Source: Terriglobales bacterium
Lineage (GTDB): Bacteria > Acidobacteriota > Terriglobia > Terriglobales > Acidobacteriaceae
Length of the DNA stretch: 54,396 bases
Reading direction: 5' to 3'
Assembly: GCA_035487355.1 (NCBI GenBank)
Contig: DATHMF010000013.1
Location: forward strand, 1 to 54,396
Part shown: one piece after another, positions 46,601 to 54,243 of the stretch
How positions within the stretch are numbered: position 1 is the stretch's first letter
Layout of the letters: each line of letters opens with the position of its first letter
Made by a program: the position numbers and the translations under genes
The notes under the pieces: model-generated
What the model saw: the letters and a program-made list of their open reading frames with translations, nothing else
The model's database searches: none
What the model was told of the DNA's origin: nothing

Positions 46601-48365
46601 GCAGCGGGGCTTCTGCTTGTAGCGGGGCAGGAATCCACCCGTGGATTTCTTTCTCTTGTGCGACTGCGCGAGCTGCATCGGCAGGAGTCCAGGCTTTGCC
46701 GTCTACTATGATTTTGCGATACTCATCAGCTCTTGCTTCCGCCAGTTGTTGCAGCACTCGGTCTAATCCTCCGAGCAAGGCATATCGTTCGGCCTCCAGT
46801 TTGCTGGCCTCACTCTCCAGTGAACCAGGCTCGACGCTTCCCAGTCTTTCGGCAATCGAAGCTACAGCGCTTTCCAACTGTCGTCGGCTGTCGAGGTCAT
46901 TTTCCAGAACGCTCACGCACAGCGGCCGCAACCCCGGGACAATATGATGCCGCACCATTCGCAAGGCTTTCGTCGTATGGCTTGTGACCAGAACACTCTT
47001 CCCTTGTGCCAGAAGATGGCCGATTAAATTACCGATGGTATGCGTCTTGCCCGTTCCCGGAGGCCCCTGAACCAAGACCCCGCCGTGCTTTTCCAGTTGT
47101 TGGGCAATTCTGATCTGCTCTGGATTTGCCGGCTTACTGAGAAGCACATCTGTCTCGGCTTGACGAAGAGGATGGGGCGCCAACTCTTGTTCCTCGATTG
47201 CCGTATCGTCCGTGAAAATCGGCGATTCTTCTCCCACGATGTTCAACAGTGACCAGGGCAAATCCTGGCGAGTACGCAAGTCCTCAAGTACACCCTCAAT
47301 CGCGGAAGCAAAACCCAGCGTGCGGGAACGCAGGAAAATAATCGGATCGCGATAGATGCGCGGCTCGTTCCGTTCACCTTGAGGCGCTTTTTCCTCAACG
47401 AACTCCCCGCGCGGGGAGAGTTGCACAACCAGGCGCTTCAGAAAAGAAGAAGTAGGTTCTTCGCCCAGCGGATGATAGCCTCCTTGCTCCAACTCTTCAC
47501 GGCAACGTCCTATGGCGCGCCCATCCACGTCGATTAGAGTCTGGAACAATGCAGAATACAATTCCACCGGATACTCCGCTTCCGCGAGAATGAACTCCGG
47601 CACAGCCGCATTGAATTCCAGCTGCAGACGCTGCAGCAGGACCGGATGACAGATGTCTCCCTCCGCTCGGCGCCAACTCAAAATGCCGTCGCCCAGAATG
47701 AGCTCCACTCGTTCCGCTTCGCGCTCCAGCCGTCCATGCAATTCATATAAGCTTTCAAAAATCTTCATAGCGGCACGCGCAGGCTTTTCAGCCACGGCCC
47801 ACTCATCGCGCTGCAACTGCCAACGCCGAAAAACCGTAACCCTGGCTGGATCATCGCGGAATTTTTCGACTTTGGTATCGCCGTCACGGCCCCGCTCATT
47901 TCGCGTTTCATGCAAAGCAACTTCTTTTGCCGGATCGTCCCAGTCTTCTTTGAGCCACAACGCAAGTTCTTTAGGAGGCTCTGGCGCCTGGCTCAATCTT
48001 GGCCTCTCCACTTTGAAAACGAATGTTTCCCTGCTGGGCCTGTCAATGCTTTGAACTTTGGTATCGAGTCTGTTGGGCGTCACTGAGTCCGGGCGCGTGA
48101 CGCCTCGCTGTACGGAGGAATGACTGGGCAGGTCATGCAGCCATAGACTCCAGAGCTGAGAACTGATCTGCCGCTGCACAGGATTGCGATGCTGATTGAG
48201 GGCTTCGAGGTAACGAAAAACTCTGGTGATTTTGTCACGCGCCGTCCGGAGCTTGGCGACATCCGGAGCTTTTGCCGGCCGTTTCCGGGAATTGGTATTT
48301 GCACCGTGACCGTTCTGTGTTGCTTGCTCATAGCTGGAGTGTGGGATAATAATTTTATTGCTCAT
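43602..48365 (-). CDS. UPF1-like superfamily 1 helicase with C-terminal Vsr/DUF559-like nuclease
   Basis: 1587 aa from MSNKIIIPHS; a start 10 codons upstream is possible. Residues 1-420 are a helical/beta region of unknown role. Helicase motifs follow: Walker A GPPGTGKT (434-441), Walker B VVIIDEASQ (D1124, E1125), motif III GDHEQ (1147), motif V QGDERDVIF (1326) and motif VI VAASRGR (1360), matching AAA_11/AAA_12. Residues 700-1000 form a long helical insertion. At 1405-1510 a PD-(D/E)xK nuclease of the Vsr/DUF559/MTES_1575 type shows SSFERELM, YRIDLVV (Asp1442) and AIECDGDPYH (Glu1455, Asp1457). Helicase-nuclease proteins of this kind are frequent in phage-defence loci. No cognate methylase or partner is nearby, so the role is inferred. 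Confidence 0.87.
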   Translation of the reverse strand: MSNKIIIPHSSYEQATQNGHGANTNSRKRPAKAPDVAKLRTARDKITRVFRYLEALNQHRNPVQRQISSQLWSLWLHDLPSHSSVQRGVTRPDSVTPNRLDTKVQSIDRPSRETFVFKVERPRLSQAPEPPKELALWLKEDWDDPAKEVALHETRNERGRDGDTKVEKFRDDPARVTVFRRWQLQRDEWAVAEKPARAAMKIFESLYELHGRLEREAERVELILGDGILSWRRAEGDICHPVLLQRLQLEFNAAVPEFILAEAEYPVELYSALFQTLIDVDGRAIGRCREELEQGGYHPLGEEPTSSFLKRLVVQLSPRGEFVEEKAPQGERNEPRIYRDPIIFLRSRTLGFASAIEGVLEDLRTRQDLPWSLLNIVGEESPIFTDDTAIEEQELAPHPLRQAETDVLLSKPANPEQIRIAQQLEKHGGVLVQGPPGTGKTHTIGNLIGHLLAQGKSVLVTSHTTKALRMVRHHIVPGLRPLCVSVLENDLDSRRQLESAVASIAERLGSVEPGSLESEASKLEAERYALLGGLDRVLQQLAEARADEYRKIIVDGKAWTPADAARAVAQEKEIHGWIPAPLQAEAPLPLSDAELSELYRTNVSLSPEDEHELAGDLPEVADLPTPEDFEATVRERSRLRLEKLDLRSDLWQPGAARGSEEQIEALAARLTQAVEPLSGKEKWKLAAVYAGKYGATYRQPWDQLVSFIQLVHREAADAQETLLQYGPVLPGNRRPEEQEQIATEILAHLEQGGKLGSFVLWKHKPWEEFVATTRVNGGRPCLTEHFYALRRLCRLKILRQDLAVRWDRQVASLDAAPSSQMGDAIENTLIQFCGPIQGCLAWHELAWAPLQEELKDLGFCWEKFIAEQPVCIGTYGELTRIERAVITALLPILGAHLQKLKLQRIENQLHELSIGLDLAWQNFGSSRVIAGLTDAVNRMDSGSYAEAHARLADVASRRADCDLRHILLNRLESAAPAWATCIRNRDGVHGGAQIPGDPTRAWTWRRLNDELERRGGVSLEDLQNQSEKLREQIRRVTVDLIDRRAWAHQARRTSSHQRQALIGWLDTIRRIGKGTGIRVPLLRAEAARKMSECRSAVPVWVMPLSRVVENFDPRVTRFDVVIIDEASQSDVMALLALYLGKTVLVVGDHEQVSPTAVGQDLGMVGNLISQYLHGIPNAHLYDGQISIYDLARQSFGGTTCLVEHFRCAPEIIQFSNMVSYDQRVKPLRDASRVQIRPPVVSYQVSGSSRDEKINRPEALAVTSLIAAAIEQPEYQINEAGGPVSFGVVSLLGDEQAVEIDRLLRAHLSPDRYEMHRLLCGNAAQFQGDERDVIFISMVDTSERGPLRLRDQQIFKQRFNVAASRGRDQMWIIHSLNPERDLKDGDLRRQLIEHAYDPTHLMLAPEKTEKRARSSFERELMKHLEGHGYQVTPQWQVGAYRIDLVVEGNGKRLAIECDGDPYHAFDMDKLSSKLSEDMERQAILERLGWVFTRVRATEFFRDAERALRPVFERLDVLEIPPVSDMTRRPRPADIPDQTGLMDTNESLVLAGADTGAENEEPQPIAPADLVARVIHRADELREKWALRQ

Positions 48366-48482
48366 CTTAATTGGCCATCTTAACGTAAGATGCACAATCC
48401 AGAAACCGAGTCACAGTCAAGGTTACTTTAGGTCATCATAAATTAACTCGTATAAAGTATTGATAAATAAGCATATTAATCT

Positions 48483-48498
48483 ATGGTACATGTACCAT
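48483..48498. promoter_or_regulatory. 16-bp perfect palindrome ATGGTACATGTACCAT
   Basis: Both halves are exact reverse complements. It lies in the 203-bp intergenic region between the helicase gene (118 bp from its start) and the ICMT gene (71 bp from its start), an operator-like position for both. The core GTACATGTAC recurs at 43587-43596. Confidence 0.55.
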
Positions 48499-48568
48499 CG
48501 GAAGGCCGGCATCGTGTCCTTCTTTCTGTTTGTTCCACGATGGATTGATATGGATTGCTAAGGTAACC

Positions 48569-49048
48569 ATGTTTGTTCTTGTTCGTGCGATCACCTACGC
48601 TGCGCTCTTTATTGGCCTCGTGCTCATCTACATGCCGGCACGTCTCTTGTCTTGGTCGGGCATTGTGCGCCCTGCGGCGATTGCAGTGCCGCAGGTTGCT
48701 GGGATGGTTATCGGGGCCGCTGGTGCGGCGATCGCCCTGTGGTGCATATTCACCTTCGTATCCATCGGCAGAGGCACTCCCGCGCCCTTCGATCCGCCTC
48801 GCCGGCTGGTGATTCAAGGTCCCTACCGTTTCGTGCGGAATCCCATGTACATTGGTGCAGGACTCGCCCTCGCCAGCGCCGCGCTCTTCTACAAGTCGTT
48901 GCCGCTTCTGGCTTATGCTGGCTTTTTCTTTCTCGCGACTCACCTCTTCGTGGTGTTCTACGAGGAGCCCACTCTACGTCGAGCCTTCGGGCAAGAGTAC
49001 GAAGCATACTGCCGCCAGGCTAGGCGATGGTGGCCGCGCATGAACTGA
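48569..49048 (+). CDS. Isoprenylcysteine carboxyl methyltransferase-family membrane protein
   Basis: 159 aa; AAGGT lies 4-8 bp before the ATG. Four membrane helices (AITYAALFIGLVLIYMPARL, AGMVIGAAGAAIALWCIF and two around 105-130). The C-terminal half holds the ICMT/PEMT signature: LVIQGPYRFVRNPMYIGAGL for SAM binding, and FYEEPTLRRAFGQEYEAYCR at the end. Bacterial members methylate unknown acceptors, often small or lipid molecules. It is divergent from the helicase gene and not obviously linked to it. Confidence 0.87.
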   Translation: MFVLVRAITYAALFIGLVLIYMPARLLSWSGIVRPAAIAVPQVAGMVIGAAGAAIALWCIFTFVSIGRGTPAPFDPPRRLVIQGPYRFVRNPMYIGAGLALASAALFYKSLPLLAYAGFFFLATHLFVVFYEEPTLRRAFGQEYEAYCRQARRWWPRMN

Positions 49049-49160
49049 TCATTTCGAATCTGTATCTTTAGAACTGTAGGTACTGCCTGGATAAGAGGTT
49101 GGTTGACCGGCTGTTCGAGCGCATCATACAATCGAATTGCTGCAAACCAATCGTTCTCAC

Positions 49161-49234
49161 TGCCCCCTCGTTCAATGGTAGGACAGCTGACTCTGGATCA
49201 GCATATCGGGGTTCGAATCCCTGGGGGGCAGCCA
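49161..49234 (+). tRNA. tRNA-Gln (anticodon CTG)
   Basis: A full cloverleaf can be folded: acceptor TGCCCCC/GGGGGCA, D stem GTTC/GGAC, anticodon stem GCTGA/TCAGC with loop CTCTGGA (anticodon CTG, reading CAG), T stem CGGGG/CCCTG with loop TTCGAAT, discriminator G and encoded CCA. No integrase or att-like duplication is seen beside it. Confidence 0.93.
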
Positions 49235-49349
49235 AATCAAAATCAATAACTTACTTCTAAATCGGCCCGACGGAAAAAGCACTATGTCCGCATTTACTGG
49301 GGGGTAACCGCTTTCGGGCGGGGGACTAGCTGACCGCTCAAAGGGCTTG

Positions 49350-50552
49350 TCAGCTTTGGTTTCCTGCCGGGTCTTGGACCCTGCCCTTCCACTTGCCGCC
49401 GCGGCCCGTCCAGAATTTGAAGGCGGAGTGGAAAGTCGCCCCCATATAGAAGGCCGCAATCGCGGGCAGAGCTGCGGCCCAAAGCGGACTCAGGCGATAG
49501 AGGCGAACCGTCGGAAGAAAACATATGGTCATCAGCACCCATGCGGCGGCTCCGAGGAGCGCCGGAACCAACTGCCGGCTAAAAAACAGCAATGCCGGCG
49601 GCACAAGATAGGTGATGCCTAGTCCCAGAAGCGACAGCAGAAGCAGCAGGTTCGAGTGCTGCAACTGGTTAAAGGCGGTGCGCGAGATCATCCGCCCAAT
49701 CGCAGCCAACGAGCTGTAAGAGCGAAGGCTGCAGGTTGCGGTGGAAAGTCCGAGCCAAACTTTTCCGTCGCTCTGCTTGACTCTGCGGGCCAGAGCACAA
49801 TCATCAATGATTTGGCCGCGAATGGATTCGATGCCTCCGGCACGCTCCAGCGCTTCCGGGCGGATGAGAATGCTACCGCCGGCAGCGCCTGCCGTCTTGC
49901 GCCGGGGATTGGCGATCCAGGCGGGCGGGTAAAGCTTGAGGAAGAAAAAGACGAAAGCCGGAACCAGCATCCGTTCGGCCAGCGTCCGGCACTGGAGCCG
50001 TACCATGCAGGAAGCCAGATCGTAACTGCCGGCCTGGGCAACTGCCGCCAGCGTGGCGACGCTATCCGGGGCGTGCTCGATGTCGGCGTCGGTGAGCAGG
50101 AAAAAGTCCGGATTCAGCGCGCGCGCCTGCTGTACTCCCTGCTCGACCGCCCAAAGTTTTCCCGACCAGCCAGGAACCAGTGGACGGCCCTGGATCACGG
50201 TGAGCATCTCGAACTTCCCCGCCGCCTGGGCGGCTTCGTTCGCAGCCTGCGCCGTCGAGTCGCTGCTGGCATCGTCGACGAGAAAGACATGGAGAGAATG
50301 GCCGCCGATTTGATGCAGCAACGAGGTAACGCAACAGCCCACGACGTCGGCTTCGTCACGCGCGGGAATGATCACGGCGATGCGCAAGGACGCCGCTCTG
50401 GCCTGCGGCGATTGGGCCACGATCTTGCCGGTCCGCCAGAAATTTCCATGTGCAGCAAAAAGATAAAGCCAGATCAGCAGGCTCAGGACTCCAGCGATGG
50501 TCAGCATTGCGGCTATTGTACGGCTTGGCAGTTGGCCCGCAGACGAGGGCAT
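49350..50552 (-). CDS. hpnB: HpnB-like hopanoid-associated family 2 glycosyltransferase
   Basis: 400 aa from the first ATG; a second ATG at 50507 gives 385 aa starting at the membrane helix and may be the true start. One N-terminal helix (MLTIAGVLSLLIWLYLF), a GT2 domain (VIIPARDEADVVGCCVTSLL, VDDASSDST, LLTDADIEHAP with the DxD, QIIDDCALARRVK), and C-terminal helices ending SAFKFWTGRGGKWKGR, a stretch I associate with HpnB. Such enzymes occur in hopanoid gene clusters; their exact step is unsettled. No other hopanoid gene is in the window. It follows the P-loop gene by 47 bp on the same strand. Confidence 0.85.
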   Translation of the reverse strand: MPSSAGQLPSRTIAAMLTIAGVLSLLIWLYLFAAHGNFWRTGKIVAQSPQARAASLRIAVIIPARDEADVVGCCVTSLLHQIGGHSLHVFLVDDASSDSTAQAANEAAQAAGKFEMLTVIQGRPLVPGWSGKLWAVEQGVQQARALNPDFFLLTDADIEHAPDSVATLAAVAQAGSYDLASCMVRLQCRTLAERMLVPAFVFFFLKLYPPAWIANPRRKTAGAAGGSILIRPEALERAGGIESIRGQIIDDCALARRVKQSDGKVWLGLSTATCSLRSYSSLAAIGRMISRTAFNQLQHSNLLLLLSLLGLGITYLVPPALLFFSRQLVPALLGAAAWVLMTICFLPTVRLYRLSPLWAAALPAIAAFYMGATFHSAFKFWTGRGGKWKGRVQDPAGNQS

Positions 50553-50599
50553 CCGGCTGCGTCAGAGCTGGCCAATGCACTGGGCAGCCAATTCTTGGC

Positions 50600-51400
50600 T
50601 TAAATTTCGCCTTCGACGGCTTCGCCGCTTCCCTCTTTGCTTTTGACGCGGACGACAACAATTTTGGAAAAACCCTCTTCAAACGTCGGCGGACGCAGCT
50701 TCGACGACATGCGCCGCATAATGTCTTCCGAGACCATGCGCTCGCGTTTGCGGTTGCGCTCCAGGCAGACCTCGACCGGCACGTCGAAAAACACGGCCTG
50801 CACCTCGTAGCCGAGTTGGCGCGCCATCTGGATCCATTGCCGGCGCTCATGCGGAGAGAGATTGGTGGCATCCACGTAGTTCCACGGCATGCGCGCGATC
50901 AGGCGGGCGCGCAAGAGCGAGCGCAGGGTTGAGAACACCAGGCTCTGATAGCGCTGCTCGGTAATGTCATCGAAAAGGATGGTGCGCAGCATATCGCTCG
51001 AAAGCGGGGTGACACCACGCCGCTTGAACCAGGTGGTTTTGCCCGATCCGGGTAATCCGATGGCCAAGACAACTACGCCCTTAAGAGCGCGGGGGGCCTT
51101 TTGCGGCGGACGTCCCGTAGCCTGCCCTGGCGGCGCGGGCGGCAGCATAGGCTCCTCCGGCTGCGTCTCCATATGGTACTTACGTCTATGGATGTCAGAC
51201 TCGGGTCTATGGATATCAGGCTCGTGCTCTTCTCTCGCAGCACCGGTATCTTGCGGGTCATCATCCTGTAGATATGAAGGTTGTATTGCGCTTTGCCCCG
51301 GCCCCAACGGCTGGCCCACCCGGCCCGTGGACTCTGAATCCTGAGCTGCGGGGGAGGCAGGCTTCTTTTTACTACGGCGGAAACGGTTCCATTTGCCCAT
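50600..51400 (-). CDS. P-loop kinase-like ATPase (AAA_33) with disordered N-terminus
   Basis: 266 aa from the ATG 51400 with AAGG upstream; a GTG 6 codons further upstream is less likely. Residues 1-105 are low complexity and polar, with a short tandem repeat (PDIHRPESDIHRR). Then Walker A GLPGSGKT (115-122), a DxM/SSDMLR strand, NYVDATNLSPHERRQWIQMA and VCLERNRKRERMVSEDIMRR, as in polynucleotide kinase 3'-phosphatase-like AAA_33 proteins. It may phosphorylate a nucleic-acid end or a small molecule. Probably co-transcribed with hpnB. Confidence 0.8.
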   Translation of the reverse strand: MGKWNRFRRSKKKPASPAAQDSESTGRVGQPLGPGQSAIQPSYLQDDDPQDTGAAREEHEPDIHRPESDIHRRKYHMETQPEEPMLPPAPPGQATGRPPQKAPRALKGVVVLAIGLPGSGKTTWFKRRGVTPLSSDMLRTILFDDITEQRYQSLVFSTLRSLLRARLIARMPWNYVDATNLSPHERRQWIQMARQLGYEVQAVFFDVPVEVCLERNRKRERMVSEDIMRRMSSKLRPPTFEEGFSKIVVVRVKSKEGSGEAVEGEI

Positions 51401-51867
51401 GTAGGCCTTGTGTAACACAAAACCGTCTGGTTGGGCAATCCATTCTCTGTGGGAGTCCCAGCTCTGTAAACTTGAAAAAACTTGGATTTGTAGGGGTTTT
51501 TCAAGAGCGGTCGTCAGTCGTCAGTCCTCAGGGAGAAGCAGCGGCCTAACCGCAGAGTATGCAGAGGAAGCAGAGAGGATAGCAATGTTTCTTGAACAAT
51601 TTTCTCTCTATCTCTGTGATGCAAATCACTCGTTGAGATTTCCTTCGCATCGCGGCTGGGTGGTGGTTCAGTTTGACGTAGCGCCGGCGTCTCGCCGGCT
51701 GTCGTGTGGGCATCTTGCCCATACTCCCGTGGCCGGATATCTCAAACTGTACCATTGCCCACGGCTGCGAACAGTTTTTCCAGAAAGGCCCGGCATGTTA
51801 GGATTGAAGGTTTCAAACACTACATTTTCATCAACCTATTGAGTCTTTACTTTTCCCGGGAGGAAGA
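51401..51867. other. Intergenic region before gap with repeat elements
   Basis: 467 bp without a gene. It holds an inverted pair of short purine/pyrimidine-rich repeats (GCAGAGTATGCAGAGGAAGC near 51545 and TCTCTATCTCTGTGATG near 51604) that looks like a decayed relative of the 52878-53003 element, the REP-like hairpins at 51679-51721, and the GGGAGGAA ribosome-binding site of gap. Confidence 0.55.
51679..51721. repeat. REP-like hairpin, copy 2, with adjacent hairpin
   Basis: TAGCGCCGGC-GTCTC-GCCGGCT matches copy 1 at 25331-25352. A second hairpin TGGGCA-TCT-TGCCCA follows at 51707-51721. Confidence 0.6.
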
Positions 51868-52878
51868 ATGGCAATTAAAGTTGGAATTAACGGCTTCGGC
51901 CGCATTGGACGCAATATTCTGCGTACGGCCCTGCAAGACAAAAACCTGGAATTCGTGGCGGTCAACGACCTTACTGATCCGCGCACGCTGGCCCACCTGC
52001 TGAAATACGATTCGATCCTCGGCAACCTGAAGAACGACATTAAAGCCGAAAGCGACAGCATCAGTGTTGATGGCCGCAAGATTCGCGTCTTTGCGGAAAA
52101 AGACCCGGCCAAGCTGGATTGGGCCTCCGTTGGCGTCCAGGTGGTAGTGGAATCCACCGGCCGATTCACCAACGCCGAGGATGCCCGCAAGCACCTGCGC
52201 GGCCCGGTGAAGAAAGTGATTATCTCGGCCCCGGCAACCAACGAAGACATCACCATTGTGATGGGCGTCAATGAAAGCGCCTACGATGCGGCCAAGCACC
52301 ACGTACTTTCCAACGCCTCGTGCACGACGAACTGCCTGGCCCCGGTGACGAAGGTCGTACACGACAACTTCAAGATCAAGAACGGCACCATGACCACGAT
52401 TCACTCGTATACGAACGACCAGGTGATCCTCGATTTCCCGCACAAAGACCTGCGGCGCGCACGCGCGGCGGCGCTCTCGATGATCCCAACCAGCACCGGC
52501 GCAGCCAAAGCCATTTACCTGGTGATTCCCGAGATGAAAGGCAAGCTTGATGGATTTGCCATGCGTGTGCCCACACCCAACGTCTCAGTCGTGGACCTGG
52601 TTGTGTTCGTGGAGAAGAAGACCTCGGTAGAAGAAGTCAACGCTGCGTTAAAGCAGGCTTCTGAGGCCGGTCCGCTGAAGGGATACCTGGGATACGAGAC
52701 GGCGGAGCTCGTTTCCTCGGACTACAAGGGCGACTCGCGCTCCTCGATCGTCGATGCTCCCATGACGCGCGTGGTGGATGGCAATTGCGTCAAAGTCATC
52801 GCGTGGTACGACAACGAGTGGGGATACTCGTGCCGTGTGCGCGATCTGATCAACTACATCGGCGCAAAAGGAATCTAA
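51868..52878 (+). CDS. gap: Glyceraldehyde-3-phosphate dehydrogenase
   Basis: 336 aa; GGGAGGAA lies 6 bp before the ATG. NAD-binding start KVGINGFGRIGRNILR, then the catalytic site SNASCTTNCLAP with Cys152, and the phosphate-site block LRRARAAALSMIPTSTGAAK. The C-terminus WYDNEWGYSCRVRDL is standard. The NAD/NADP-discriminating Asp after strand 2 (VNDLTD) suggests NAD. It precedes pgk in the usual glycolytic order, separated by a 136-bp gap with an inverted repeat. Confidence 0.96.
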   Translation: MAIKVGINGFGRIGRNILRTALQDKNLEFVAVNDLTDPRTLAHLLKYDSILGNLKNDIKAESDSISVDGRKIRVFAEKDPAKLDWASVGVQVVVESTGRFTNAEDARKHLRGPVKKVIISAPATNEDITIVMGVNESAYDAAKHHVLSNASCTTNCLAPVTKVVHDNFKIKNGTMTTIHSYTNDQVILDFPHKDLRRARAAALSMIPTSTGAAKAIYLVIPEMKGKLDGFAMRVPTPNVSVVDLVVFVEKKTSVEEVNAALKQASEAGPLKGYLGYETAELVSSDYKGDSRSSIVDAPMTRVVDGNCVKVIAWYDNEWGYSCRVRDLINYIGAKGI

Positions 52879-53003
52879 CCACAAAGGACACGAAGTACAA
52901 CCCAAAGGACACGAAGGGATTTGAATCATTCGATTCGGCCATCTTTTGATGTTTGATTGCCTTTCTTTGTGTTCCTCTGTGATTCCTTTGTGTCCTTTGT
53001 GGT
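52878..53003. repeat. Inverted-repeat element between gap and pgk
   Basis: Terminal arms ACCACAAAGGACAC and GTGTCCTTTGTGGT (14 bp, exact reverse complements) enclose about 98 bp. Inside, AAAGGACACGAAG occurs again as a direct repeat near 52904, and CCTTTGTGTCC shows an imperfect second arm. The layout is that of a small non-coding REP/MITE-like element or a long hairpin in the transcript. Confidence 0.7.
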
Positions 53004-53014
53004 GAAACAAATTT

Positions 53015-54226
53015 ATGGCAAAACTTTCGATCAAAGACCTGAACCTGGAAAACAAGCGCATATTTGTGCGGGTGGATTTCAACGTGCCCCTTTCCGAAGA
53101 CGGCCGCGTCACCGACGACACACGCATCGTTGAAACCCTGCCCACCATTGAGTATGCGGTGAAGCACAAAGCCAAAGTGATTCTGGCTTCGCACCTGGGA
53201 CGTCCCAAGGGCAAACCCAACCCGAAGATGAGCCTGAAGGCGGTAGCGGAGCGCTTGCGTATGCTGCTGGACCATGACCTCGGTCCGAGTGAGAACGTTG
53301 GGTTTTGTCCGGATTGCGTCGGCGCTGAAGCCCGAGAGATGGCCGGCAAGTTGGGTGCTGGGCACATCCTGCTGTTGGAAAATCTTCGCTTTCATGCGGA
53401 GGAAGAAGCCAACGATCCGGCGTTCGCCAAAGAGTTGGCCAGCCTGGCGGATTATTACGTCAATGACGCATTCGGCTCGGCACATCGGGCGCACGCTTCC
53501 ACGGAAGGGATTACGAAGTTTGTGCAAAAATCCGCCGCCGGCTTCCTCATGGAAAAAGAACTGGAATACATGGGCCGCGCATTGCAGAATCCGCAACGTC
53601 CGTTTGTCGCCATCCTGGGCGGGGCCAAAGTTTCCGACAAAATTGGCGTGATCCAAAACCTGCTAACCAAGGTTGACGCCCTGCTCATTGGCGGCGCCAT
53701 GGCCTACACCTTCTTCAAGGCCAGCGGGCGGCAGGTGGGGAAATCCCTGGTGGAAGATGACAAGCTTGAGCTGGCGAAGCAGTTGCTGGAGCAGACGAAG
53801 TCAAAGAACATCAAATTGTTTTTGCCGGTGGATGATGTGATTGCACCGAAGATCGAAGCCGGCGCAAAAACCTCTACGCTCGCGGCCTCGCAGCCTATTC
53901 CCGCCGACCAGATGGGCCTCGATATCGGCCCACAGACGGCAAAGCTCTACGCCGATGAGATCGCAAAGGCCAAGACCATCGTCTGGAATGGGCCGATGGG
54001 GGTTTTTGAAACCCATCCGTTCGATTTCGGTACGATTGCTGTGGCCAAAGCAGTTGCCGGAAATACCGACGCAACCTCCATCGTGGGCGGAGGCGATTCG
54101 GTGGCCGCCGTGCATGCGGCCGGCGTAAGCAGTAAGATTACGCACATCTCCACCGGTGGCGGCGCTTCTCTGGAATTTCTGGAAGGCAAGAAGCTGCCGG
54201 GGGTCGAGGCTCTGACCGACAAGTAG
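53015..54226 (+). CDS. pgk: Phosphoglycerate kinase
   Basis: 403 aa, standard length. N-terminal domain [43 protein letters not shown] and [17 protein letters not shown]-terminal nucleotide domain [24 protein letters not shown] and GGGDSVAAV with [19 protein letters not shown]. It makes ATP and 3-phosphoglycerate in glycolysis. The start follows the inverted-repeat element by 11 bp, so the element may lie in the leader of pgk or between gap and pgk in one transcript. Confidence 0.96.
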   Translation: MAKLSIKDLNLENKRIFVRVDFNVPLSEDGRVTDDTRIVETLPTIEYAVKHKAKVILASHLGRPKGKPNPKMSLKAVAERLRMLLDHDLGPSENVGFCPDCVGAEAREMAGKLGAGHILLLENLRFHAEEEANDPAFAKELASLADYYVNDAFGSAHRAHASTEGITKFVQKSAAGFLMEKELEYMGRALQNPQRPFVAILGGAKVSDKIGVIQNLLTKVDALLIGGAMAYTFFKASGRQVGKSLVEDDKLELAKQLLEQTKSKNIKLFLPVDDVIAPKIEAGAKTSTLAASQPIPADQMGLDIGPQTAKLYADEIAKAKTIVWNGPMGVFETHPFDFGTIAVAKAVAGNTDATSIVGGGDSVAAVHAAGVSSKITHISTGGGASLEFLEGKKLPGVEALTDK

Positions 54227-54243
54227 GCCACAGTACATAAACC

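Noticed and set aside
49161..49234. tRNA-Gln as integration site of a genomic island
   Set aside because: No integrase, no duplicated tRNA 3' end and no change in gene type on either side were found.
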